Shown piece after piece: positions 1-5,714 of a stretch of 5,714 nt of DNA. The translations under genes were made by a program, and so were the position numbers. Source of the DNA: Candidatus Zambryskibacteria bacterium CG_4_9_14_3_um_filter_40_16 (GTDB taxonomy: Bacteria; Patescibacteriota; Minisyncoccia; Phycocordibacterales; Zambryskibacteraceae); assembly GCA_002791475.1 (NCBI GenBank), contig PFXE01000008.1, positions 1-5,714 of the forward strand, given 5' to 3'. The notes beneath the pieces are model-generated. The model searched no databases, had not been told where the DNA came from, and was given only the letters and a program-made list of their open reading frames with translations. The first letter of the stretch is position 1, and each line of letters opens with the position of its first letter.

Positions 1-140
1 TAAATACAACCGAGGAATATTCACACCTCATCAAAAACCACATTGAAGAAATAAAGAAAATGACAAATCTAAATGAAATTAAACACGAAATACTTTCGGC
101 GGAAAAGGACGGCTCATGGTTTGAGGTTAAAATTATTTAA
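1..140 (+). CDS. C-terminal end of an unidentified protein (5' truncated by window)
   Basis: The reading frame that starts at base 3 is open for 45 codons and ends at TAA 138-140. The visible tail is hydrophilic and rich in Lys and Glu (an EEIKK stretch, then EIKHEI), consistent with a helical C-terminus, and it ends with a short hydrophobic strand-like WFEVKII. I do not recognise the family from this fragment and propose no function. Its TAA shares one base with the recO ATG (TAATG), which indicates co-transcription and probably translational coupling, with ribosomes finishing here re-initiating on recO. The frame could be spurious in principle, but the tight stop/start overlap and normal amino acid composition argue that it is a real gene end. 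Confidence 0.6.
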   Translation, partial: NTTEEYSHLIKNHIEEIKKMTNLNEIKHEILSAEKDGSWFEVKII

Positions 141-730
141 TGTCTTATGAATTGTACACAACCAAGGGGTTGATAATGGGTGGCTTTCCGTCTGGCGAGT
201 CTGACAAATCGTTTTGTGTATTTACCAGAGAATTGGGTTTTGTTTGGGCAACAGCCAAGAGCATTCGATTATCTGCTTCCAAATTACGGCCACATATGAG
301 TAACTACTCTCTAAGCAGTATCTCATTTATAAGAGGAAAAAATCAATGGAAGATAACCAACGCCCAACTCCATCAAAATTTTTTTAACCTTTTAAGGGGC
401 AATAAAGAAAAACAAATAATTTGCGCAAATATTATGGTGCTTTTACGCACCTTGCTTTCAGGTGAAGAAAAAAATAGCGAACTTTTTGATATCGTAAGCT
501 CTGGCCTTTATGCCTTGGTTGATGAGGAGATAAAAGAGGACAAACTTCCGGTTTTTGAGAGCATACTTGTCGTAAGAATACTTCATAATCTTGGTTTTGT
601 GGGACGTTCTTCATTACCGGCGGGAGTAGGGGGGGGCGTTAAATTGGACGCTGATTTAGTGGAAAGTTTTGTTCCCCACAAGAAGGAGTTGATAAAAGTT
701 ATTAATAAGGCATTACATGCCAGCTCTTGA
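140..730 (+). CDS. recO: DNA repair protein RecO, short form without zinc-finger cysteines
   Basis: RecO works with RecR (and RecF) to load RecA onto SSB-coated single-stranded DNA and to anneal complementary strands in the cytoplasm. Residues 1-75 match the RecO N-terminal OB-fold: a YTTKGLI strand, a GESDK turn, the CVFTRELG segment (around 26-33) and the basic AKSIRLSASKLRP stretch (39-51). Residues about 80-155 are the helical part and the end (INKAL) is typical of RecO tails. At 196 residues it is shorter than the usual ~240. The zinc-binding cysteine cluster of many RecO proteins is absent: only Cys26 and Cys95 occur, not in CxxC spacing. The ATG at 140 was chosen because it gives the full OB-fold and overlaps the upstream stop. 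No properly spaced SD is visible; GAGG at 123-126 is 13 bases away. The stop is TGA. An eight-G run lies at 629-636. Confidence 0.85.
   Translation: MSYELYTTKGLIMGGFPSGESDKSFCVFTRELGFVWATAKSIRLSASKLRPHMSNYSLSSISFIRGKNQWKITNAQLHQNFFNLLRGNKEKQIICANIMVLLRTLLSGEEKNSELFDIVSSGLYALVDEEIKEDKLPVFESILVVRILHNLGFVGRSSLPAGVGGGVKLDADLVESFVPHKKELIKVINKALHASS
629..636 (+). repeat. G8 homopolymer tract inside recO
   Basis: Eight consecutive G residues encode Gly-Gly plus the start of a third Gly codon (GGG GGG GGC, residues 164-166) in the C-terminal part of RecO. Gain of one G gives CGT TAA immediately after the tract. Loss of one G brings in a TAG ten codons from the start of the tract. The frame given here reads on to a RecO-like C-terminus, so this length is the functional one. 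Confidence 0.9.
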
Positions 731-755
731 GAAAATCGGCTTAAAAAGTATTTAA

Positions 756-770
756 TGATATAATTTTTTT
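756..770 (+). promoter_or_regulatory. Extended -10 promoter, predicted leaderless start for the anchored-protein gene
   Basis: TGATATAAT at 756-764 is a perfect extended -10 (TG-N-TATAAT). Six T residues (765-770) separate it from the ATG at 771. Transcription normally starts about 6-8 bases after the -10, so the start would fall on or next to the A of the ATG and give a leaderless mRNA. No -35-like hexamer lies at 16-18 bases spacing, which fits an extended -10 that does not need one. It sits in the only gap between recO and the next gene. Confidence 0.72.
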
Positions 771-2696
771 ATGTATAGAGAGCAAGATAACCTGGAAAAA
801 CTCCAAAGAAAACTCAATTCAAGAAACTACAAAAATCCGAATACCGTCGGAAGAACGGATTTTGTTAACACGGAGCATGATGTACGGGAAGGTTGGGAGT
901 CCGATAAGGATAATATTCAGGATTTAATTCGCGAGCGAAGAGTTGGCCATGAAGAAAGCAAGTTTTTCAAAAAAATACTAATAGGTTCAATAGTTTTTTT
1001 TGTTCTGGCGCTTATTATCGCGGGAGCAATATTTTTCTTTGGTGGCAACAAGGTTTCTACGGGCAATATAGATATTCAAGTTTTTGGACCAACTTCCGTG
1101 GCTGGCGGGGAAGAATTGCCATTAGAAATTATTATAAAAAACAAGAACAATGTTGACCTTGAATCAGTTACTCTTCTAATAGAGTATCCGGAAGGAAGTC
1201 GTGTCGCCGGTAATATAAACGAGCCACTTTTAAGACAAAGAGAAATACTGGGTGGAATTCCGTCAAATAGAGAAGTAAGGAAGTTGGTAAAATCCGTATT
1301 GTTTGGTGAAAAAGACAGCATTAAGGATATAAAAATGACTTTAGAATATAGGGTAAAAAATTCAAGCGCAATTTTCTATAAAGAAAAAAATTTTGAATTG
1401 GCCATAAAATCCGCTCCAGTTATTGTTTCCGCAATTTACCCCCAAGAAGTCTCCTCCGGTCAGCCGATAAGTTTTGACTTGTCCATAGACTCTAATACCG
1501 GGGAACTGCAACAAAATCTTATTCTTAAAGCCAATTATCCTTTCGGTTTTACTTTTGTTTCATCAAATCCCAAAACATTATCACAGAACAATGTTTGGAG
1601 CATCGGTGATTTGGTTAGTGGAGATAAGCGCACAATAAAAATTAACGGTATTTTGGAGGGACAAGATAATGAAGAAAGAACATTTCAGTTTACTCTTGGA
1701 GCGGAAAGTGACGAAAATAAGGGCGAAATAGGAGCTGTTTTTTCCAATCTGGCTGGAACCGTTAGAGTAAAAAAATCTTTTCTTGATTTGGCAGTGGCTT
1801 TGGCGGGTGACCAATCGGATGTTCATATAAGTCGGGTTGGAGAAGAAATTCCCGTTAGTATTGTTTGGACAAACAATCTTTCCTTTCCAATATTGAACAA
1901 TCAAATCACAGTAAAACTTTCCGGTTCCGCTTTTGACCGCACAGCCATCCGTATTCCATCCTCCGGGTTTTACAGGTCTTCTGACAACACAATTGTTTGG
2001 GACAAAGGCAATACATCAGAATTTTCTAAAATTGATCCCGGACAGAAAGGGGTGGTGAGTTTTTCCCTTTCTTCTTTGCCGGCCTTTGCTCAAGGTGTTA
2101 CCAATCCACAAATAAATATTGAAATATCTATGACGGGAGAACAGGTTTTAGAAAATAACATACCGCAAAAAATTGTATCGGTTTCAAATCGTACCGTAAA
2201 AATCAGCTCAAACCTTTCAACCGCGTCTCGCGCCGTCTATTCAATAGGGCCTTTTGGCAATTTCGGTCCCATACCGCCCAAAGCGGACCAGACGACAACT
2301 TATACGATTGTTTGGAGTGCCACAAACTCCGTAAACGATATTTCCAACGCCACAATCAAAGCAACCCTGCCATCTTATGTTAGTTGGCTTGGTAATGTTA
2401 GTCCGATATCGGAGGGTGTAAGTTTTGACCCGACTTCCCGTGAAGTGGTGTGGAAATTGGGGAATGTAAAAGCCGGCACAGGTCTCTATTCTCCGACAAG
2501 AGAGGTCGCTTTTCAACTCGGATTAGAACCAAGTTTAAGTCATGTCGGGTCTGCTCCAATAATTTTAGGACCTTCCACTACCAGCGGTAACGATGATTTT
2601 ACAGGGAAGACCGTTTCTTCAACTCGCGGATTTATAACCACCCTCATCAACACAGACCCGACATTTAAAGAAGGAGATGATATTGTGATTAGGTAA
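771..2696 (+). CDS. Membrane-anchored protein with four tandem beta-sandwich (DUF11/Ig-like) repeats; function unknown
   Basis: The 641-residue product has three parts. A charged N-terminal tail (1-67) is likely cytoplasmic. One transmembrane helix lies at about 69-91 (LIGSIVFFVLALIIAGAIFFF), preceded by FFKK. An ectodomain of about 550 residues follows. With Lys/Arg before the helix the orientation is N-in, C-out, a signal-anchor topology without a cleavage site. The ectodomain is rich in beta strands, Ser, Thr, Asn and Val, and splits by eye into four units near 97-213, 214-336, 337-477 and 478-625. Three share a W-x-x-G-[DN] element (W276, W410, W561) before a strand with a basic or polar start, resembling DUF11/Ig-like surface modules. 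No cysteine, LPXTG-like motif or catalytic motif is visible. It lies directly before glyS. A surface stalk, adhesin or envelope scaffold is plausible, but that is inference. The ATG follows the promoter at six bases. Confidence 0.8.
   Translation: MYREQDNLEKLQRKLNSRNYKNPNTVGRTDFVNTEHDVREGWESDKDNIQDLIRERRVGHEESKFFKKILIGSIVFFVLALIIAGAIFFFGGNKVSTGNIDIQVFGPTSVAGGEELPLEIIIKNKNNVDLESVTLLIEYPEGSRVAGNINEPLLRQREILGGIPSNREVRKLVKSVLFGEKDSIKDIKMTLEYRVKNSSAIFYKEKNFELAIKSAPVIVSAIYPQEVSSGQPISFDLSIDSNTGELQQNLILKANYPFGFTFVSSNPKTLSQNNVWSIGDLVSGDKRTIKINGILEGQDNEERTFQFTLGAESDENKGEIGAVFSNLAGTVRVKKSFLDLAVALAGDQSDVHISRVGEEIPVSIVWTNNLSFPILNNQITVKLSGSAFDRTAIRIPSSGFYRSSDNTIVWDKGNTSEFSKIDPGQKGVVSFSLSSLPAFAQGVTNPQINIEISMTGEQVLENNIPQKIVSVSNRTVKISSNLSTASRAVYSIGPFGNFGPIPPKADQTTTYTIVWSATNSVNDISNATIKATLPSYVSWLGNVSPISEGVSFDPTSREVVWKLGNVKAGTGLYSPTREVAFQLGLEPSLSHVGSAPIILGPSTTSGNDDFTGKTVSSTRGFITTLINTDPTFKEGDDIVIR
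2542..2664. repeat. Perfect 12-base inverted repeat with 99-base loop
   Basis: The arm ATGTCGGGTCTG (2542-2553) is exactly complementary to CAGACCCGACAT (2653-2664). The arms lie inside the 3' part of the anchored-protein gene, the second ending 40 bases before the glyS start. A long-loop mRNA stem is possible. Chance is also possible. Confidence 0.5.
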
Positions 2697-2703
2697 ACTC
2701 AAT

Positions 2704-4026
2704 ATGGCAAATTTAGAACAAATAGTAAGCTTGTGCAAACGCCGGGGATTTATATATCCGGGGTCTGAAATTTATGGCGGACTGTCCGGCATTTATGACT
2801 ACGGTCCTTTGGGCGTTGAACTTCGTCACAACATTAAACAGTATTTTTGGAATAAATTCATCGTTGAAAGAGAGGATATATATGGTATGAGCGCTTCTAT
2901 TCTTATGCCTGAACGGGTGTGGGAAGCAAGCGGTCATACCGAACTTTTCACCGACCCGCTTATAGAGTGCGATCTCTGTCATGAACGTATGCGAGCTGAT
3001 CAGGCAGAAACCATAACAGAACACGAAGCGATTCATTCAAAGAAAAAAGAAAAAGTTAGTTGGTCAGAACCCAAAGTATTTAATCTTCTGGTTGAAACAA
3101 AATTGGGAGCTTCGGAGTCTACCGCTACCAAGGTTTACCTTCGTGGTGAAATAACGCAAGGAGTGCATGTAAACTTCAAAAATGTGATTGATTCAATGCA
3201 TCCCAAGTTGCCGTTTGGTATTGGACAAATTGGAAAAGCTTTTCGCAATGAAATAACCCCGAGAGATTTTCTTTTCAGATTGCGTGAGTTTGAACAGATG
3301 GAACTTCAGTACTATATTAAACCGGAGGAGGGCGAAGGTAAAAAACAATTTGAATTCTGGAAAGATTTTTCTCTCAAATGGTACTACGGTCTTGGCTTTA
3401 AGAAAGAGAATTTGCGTCTTCGTCAGCACGGATCGGACGAGCGCGCTCATTACGCAAAAGACGCTTGGGATATAGAGTACAACACGGCATTTTCTGGATG
3501 GAAAGAAGCTTGGGGCATACACCATAGGGGGGATTGGGATTTGAAAAGGCACTCGCAGTATTCCGGTGTAGACCTTTCTTATTTTGACGAAGAAACCAAA
3601 ACAAGATTTGTCCCTTGGGATATAGAATGTTCTGGGGGTATAGACAGAGCGGTACTCTTTGTTCTTTTGGAAAATTTTGACGAGGATGAGGTGGGGGGAG
3701 AGAGGCGCACCGTTTTGAGATTGCCGGCGCATCTTGCTCCCGTGAAGGTCGCGGTATTTCCTTTGCTCAAAAACAAACCTGAACTGGTAAAGAAAGCAAG
3801 AGAAGTGTATGAAGAAATAAAGAGAGCAATACCAAACACCGAGTTTGACGATAACGGAAATATTGGTAAAAGGTATCGTAGACAAGATGAAATTGGCACA
3901 CCTTTTTGTGTAACGGTTGATTTTGAAACCTTGGAAAATGATACGGTAACACTGCGCGAAAGAGATAGTGCCAAACAAGAGAGGGTCAGTACGAAGGTCC
4001 TTGCGAAATTTATAACAACAAAATAA
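2704..4026 (+). CDS. glyS: Glycine--tRNA ligase, single-chain class II (alpha2 type)
   Basis: It charges tRNA-Gly with glycine using ATP in the cytoplasm, as the dimeric GlyRS type rather than the two-gene alpha2beta2 type. Visible elements in order are the N-terminal RGFIYPGSEIYGG and YDYGPLGVEL (15-40, motif 1 region), WEASGH (73-78), a CDLC pair (89-92) followed by RMRAD, the glycine-pocket LRGEITQG (146-153), motif 2 with IGKAFRNEITPRDF and REFEQME (176-200), and motif 3 around IECSGGIDRAVL (307-318). The C-terminal anticodon-binding domain (about 342-435) starts at LPAHLAPVKVAV. E149, the REFEQME glutamates and E308/S310 match the acidic and serine residues known to hold glycine in this family. 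The usual PETAQG is GEITQG here. At 440 residues it is near the lower end for bacterial members. It starts 7 bases after the upstream stop without a clear SD, implying coupling; no T-box leader fits in the gap. Confidence 0.95.
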   Translation: MANLEQIVSLCKRRGFIYPGSEIYGGLSGIYDYGPLGVELRHNIKQYFWNKFIVEREDIYGMSASILMPERVWEASGHTELFTDPLIECDLCHERMRADQAETITEHEAIHSKKKEKVSWSEPKVFNLLVETKLGASESTATKVYLRGEITQGVHVNFKNVIDSMHPKLPFGIGQIGKAFRNEITPRDFLFRLREFEQMELQYYIKPEEGEGKKQFEFWKDFSLKWYYGLGFKKENLRLRQHGSDERAHYAKDAWDIEYNTAFSGWKEAWGIHHRGDWDLKRHSQYSGVDLSYFDEETKTRFVPWDIECSGGIDRAVLFVLLENFDEDEVGGERRTVLRLPAHLAPVKVAVFPLLKNKPELVKKAREVYEEIKRAIPNTEFDDNGNIGKRYRRQDEIGTPFCVTVDFETLENDTVTLRERDSAKQERVSTKVLAKFITTK

Positions 4027-4031
4027 AAATA

Positions 4032-5300
4032 ATGCGATTTTACAAAAAAATTCTCCCAAATGGGTTGAGAGTAATCTCTGTTCCTCTAAAGGAGTCTCTC
4101 ACTTCCACCGTATTGGTTATGGTTGAAGCTGGAGGAAAATATGAAGAAAAAAAGGAAGGAGGAATCTCTCACTTTCTTGAGCACATGATATTTAAAGGAA
4201 CGGAAAAAAGAAAAAAATCCATGGACATTTCTTTGGATTTTGACAAACTGGGCGCGCAATCAAACGCCATGACATCTTACGAGTGGACGGGGTATTTTGC
4301 AAAAGCGCATAACAGACATTTGGGCAAATTAATGGAAATTTTATCCGATATGTATATAAATCCCACCTTTCCGGAGGTGGAAATTGAAAAGGAAAAAGGT
4401 GTGATTATTCAAGAAATAAAAAGGGATGAAGATTTGCCAAGCCGAAATGTTTTAAGGATTTTCATGGAGCTTCTCTATGGCGATCAGCCGGCGGGACGCT
4501 CTATACTGGGCGAAGAGAAGATGATTAAGGGGGTTACAAGAGAAAATTTTTTAAATTATAGAAAACGAAATTATGTTTCTTCTGCCACGACCGTGATAGT
4601 CGCGGGTGATATTGACTACAAAAAAATAGAAAGCCAAGTGGGCCATTATTTCGGCTCTCTACCCAATACCAAAAAAGACAACAAACCTAAAGTGGCAGAT
4701 GGGCAGAAATTTCCTAAAATTTTGGTGAAAAGAAAGAAAACGGCGCAGTCGCATTTTATTTTGGGATTTAGAGCTTATCCGAATAAGCACCCCAACATCC
4801 CAACTCTTAAAGTACTTGACGCAATTCTAAGCAGTGGTATGAGCTCGCGTCTTTGGCAGAAAATGCGCGAGGAACTGGGAATTTGCTACTATGTCAAGTC
4901 TTTCTTGGCAGATTATTCTGACCACGGTATTTTTGCCGTCGCGTCAGGCGTGGATTCCAAAAGAGTCAAGGTTGCGATCAATGCTGTGTTGGATGAATTC
5001 AAGAAATTGAAAATCAAAGATGTTTCTTCGGAAGAATTGGAAAAAGCCAAAGAATCCTTAATTAGCAATTTTTTTATGGAAAATGAAAAAAGCGATGAAT
5101 TGGCTTTTTATTTTGGCGAACAAGAAATTATGAAGCAAAAAATCAAAACTCCGGAAGAAGTTGAAAAAGAGATTAGGAAAGTAACGCCGACCCAAATAAG
5201 AAAAGTGGCAAAGGAAATATTTAACAATAAATCTCTAAATCTTGCCATAATAGGCGATATTAAAGACGAAAAAACATTATTGAAACTTTTGAAAGTTTAA
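4032..5300 (+). CDS. M16 family zinc metallopeptidase (pitrilysin/processing-peptidase type)
   Basis: M16 peptidases are zinc proteases that degrade or process short peptides and presequences inside a closed two-half chamber. The inverted zinc motif HFLEH is at 47-51: H47 and H51 are ligands and E50 the catalytic base. The third ligand is most likely E128 in VIIQEI, 77 residues after H51, with the family's accompanying acidic residue at E121. The second domain (about 230-422) begins near ILVKRKKTAQSHFILGF and carries the SSGMSSRLWQKMREELG segment (267-283) followed by Tyr286/Tyr287, as in M16B proteins. At 422 residues it is a one-unit form expected to act as a homodimer or with a partner; no partner gene is in the window. 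No signal peptide or transmembrane helix is seen, so it is probably cytoplasmic. It starts 5 bases after glyS without an SD, so it is probably in the same operon. The substrate cannot be read from the sequence. Confidence 0.93.
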   Translation: MRFYKKILPNGLRVISVPLKESLTSTVLVMVEAGGKYEEKKEGGISHFLEHMIFKGTEKRKKSMDISLDFDKLGAQSNAMTSYEWTGYFAKAHNRHLGKLMEILSDMYINPTFPEVEIEKEKGVIIQEIKRDEDLPSRNVLRIFMELLYGDQPAGRSILGEEKMIKGVTRENFLNYRKRNYVSSATTVIVAGDIDYKKIESQVGHYFGSLPNTKKDNKPKVADGQKFPKILVKRKKTAQSHFILGFRAYPNKHPNIPTLKVLDAILSSGMSSRLWQKMREELGICYYVKSFLADYSDHGIFAVASGVDSKRVKVAINAVLDEFKKLKIKDVSSEELEKAKESLISNFFMENEKSDELAFYFGEQEIMKQKIKTPEEVEKEIRKVTPTQIRKVAKEIFNNKSLNLAIIGDIKDEKTLLKLLKV

Positions 5301-5323
5301 ATTGAGTTTAAAGGTTGTTTAAA
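5295..5323. repeat. Three GTTTAAA copies at an exact 11-base period
   Basis: GTTTAAA occurs at 5295-5301, 5306-5312 and 5317-5323, each start 11 bases from the last, with unrelated 4-base spacers (TTGA, GGTT). The first copy covers the stop codon of the M16 gene and the others lie in the following gap. One helical-turn spacing would put all copies on the same DNA face. The function is unknown. Confidence 0.6.
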
Positions 5324-5372
5324 TGTACGAGGTAAAATGGGGTAAAGGGCAAATACAAAATCGTAGTAGGGC

Positions 5373-5407
5373 TTGCTCTGTGGTCTAATACCATTTATTA
5401 TTGCAAT
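5373..5407 (+). promoter_or_regulatory. Probable promoter of the permease gene, predicted leaderless
   Basis: A -10 box TATTAT (5396-5401, five of six consensus bases) lies six bases before the ATG at 5408. A weak -35 TTGCTC (5373-5378) precedes it at the ideal 17-base spacing. The -10 to ATG distance is the same as at the 771 gene, supporting a shared leaderless arrangement. The rest of the gap from 5301 shows no gene I can support, no GC-rich terminator hairpin and no SD. Confidence 0.6.
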
Positions 5408-5714
5408 ATGGAAAAAAGCGGGAACAATCTAATAACCATTAGCACGGGAACAATAATAAGATTTCTCGCCATTATCTTGTTTGCTTACCTTATTTTCTTC
5501 CTGCGCGATATTGTGTTGGTGATTCTTATGGCAATAGTCGTAGCTTCTGCCATAGAACCCGGCACTCGCTGGTTTATAAAGAGAAGATTGCCAAGAGTCC
5601 CTTCTGTTCTTTTGATATACATTGGAACAATTCTTATAGTTGTTGGTTCATTTTACTTTCTCTTTCTTCCAATTTTGAATGAGTCATCACAACTTTTGCG
5701 AACCTTGCCCGAGT
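5408..5714 (+). CDS. AI-2E/TqsA (PerM, UPF0118) family membrane permease, N-terminal part (3' truncated by window)
   Basis: The frame from ATG 5408 runs open for 102 codons to the window end. The product is strongly hydrophobic, with predicted helices near residues 15-33, 34-49 and 65-90. Between helices 2 and 3 lies the family-like segment ASAIEPGTRWFIKRRLPR (46-63), followed by PSVLLIYIGT and then LPILNESSQLLRTLPE, as in AI-2E family transporters, which are usually around 350 residues with about eight helices. Members export autoinducer-2 or act as Na+(Li+)/H+ antiporters; the substrate cannot be assigned here. The frame is open upstream to the TAA at 5333-5335 but contains no ATG, GTG or TTG before 5408, which fixes this start. 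It has its own promoter, so it is probably transcribed separately from the M16 gene. Confidence 0.85.
   Translation, partial: MEKSGNNLITISTGTIIRFLAIILFAYLIFFLRDIVLVILMAIVVASAIEPGTRWFIKRRLPRVPSVLLIYIGTILIVVGSFYFLFLPILNESSQLLRTLPE

Noticed and set aside
728..730. TGA read as glycine (the Gracilibacteria/SR1 code)
   Set aside because: Readthrough would add only ten codons to RecO before TAA and would run into the promoter of the next gene. None of the other coding regions contains an in-frame TGA, which would be expected often under that code.
2403..2412. CCGATATCGG palindrome in the anchored-protein gene
   Set aside because: It is a single 10-base palindrome inside a coding region with no partner site or regulatory context; chance is sufficient.
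2678..2686. TGATATTGT as an extended -10 promoter for glyS
   Set aside because: It matches only four of six -10 bases, lies in coding sequence with no -35, and glyS follows the previous stop by 7 bases, so coupling is the simpler explanation.
2742..2763. CCGGGG direct repeat with TATATAT between, just inside glyS
   Set aside because: It encodes the conserved RRGFIYPG segment of GlyRS. The potential stem is only four base pairs, so protein coding explains it.
4011..4016. TATAAC as a -10 for the M16 gene
   Set aside because: There is no -35 at 16-18 bases and no extended -10 TG. It lies at the end of glyS, in AT-rich sequence where such hexamers are frequent.
3193..4059. Open frame of 288 codons on the minus strand antisense to glyS and the M16 start
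   Set aside because: It lies almost wholly opposite a clearly conserved synthetase, has no promoter or SD, and its translation is a Cys/Phe-rich mix with no recognisable domain. It is best explained as an antisense shadow of coding sequence.
5283..5298. AAACTTT/AAAGTTT inverted repeat at the end of the M16 gene as a terminator
   Set aside because: The stem is A/T-only apart from one pair, the loop is two bases, it lies within the coding sequence and no U run follows. It is not a credible intrinsic terminator.
5323..5388. Small frame of 21 codons from ATG 5323 in the gap after the M16 gene
   Set aside because: It has no SD and no -10 at leaderless distance, its composition is unremarkable, and it overlaps the -35 region of the permease promoter. 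Random frames of this size are common.

Overview
This AT-rich window (roughly 40% G+C by eye) looks like a chromosomal segment from a Patescibacteria/CPR genome, most likely Parcubacteria-like. That assignment is an inference. It rests on a short RecO without a zinc finger, a single-chain class II GlyRS with the LRGEITQG variant, a large anchored beta-sandwich protein of no recognised function, tight gene packing, and starts without Shine-Dalgarno (SD) sequences but with -10 boxes directly upstream. The standard bacterial code fits: TGA is used once, as the recO stop, and the other stops are TAA.

All genes are on the + strand. Positions 1-140 hold the 3' end of an unidentified gene, which overlaps recO (140-730) by one base. 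A 40-base gap follows, carrying a perfect extended -10 (TGATATAAT) six bases before the ATG of a 641-residue membrane-anchored protein (771-2696). glyS (2704-4026) follows after 7 bases and an M16 zinc peptidase gene (4032-5300) after 5 more, so these three probably form one transcript. A 107-base gap holds three GTTTAAA copies at an exact 11-base period and a second promoter, again six bases from the ATG. This precedes a gene cut by the window end (5408 onward), whose product looks like an AI-2E/TqsA (PerM, UPF0118) family membrane permease.

RecO (recombinational repair) and GlyRS (translation) are housekeeping. The anchored protein, the peptidase and the permease suggest an envelope-related component, but their linkage may be only genome compaction. 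No tRNA, rRNA, CRISPR, mobile element or phage feature was seen. The points most worth a second look are the paired leaderless promoters, the cysteine-free four-domain ectodomain protein, the G8 tract in recO and the phased GTTTAAA triplet.
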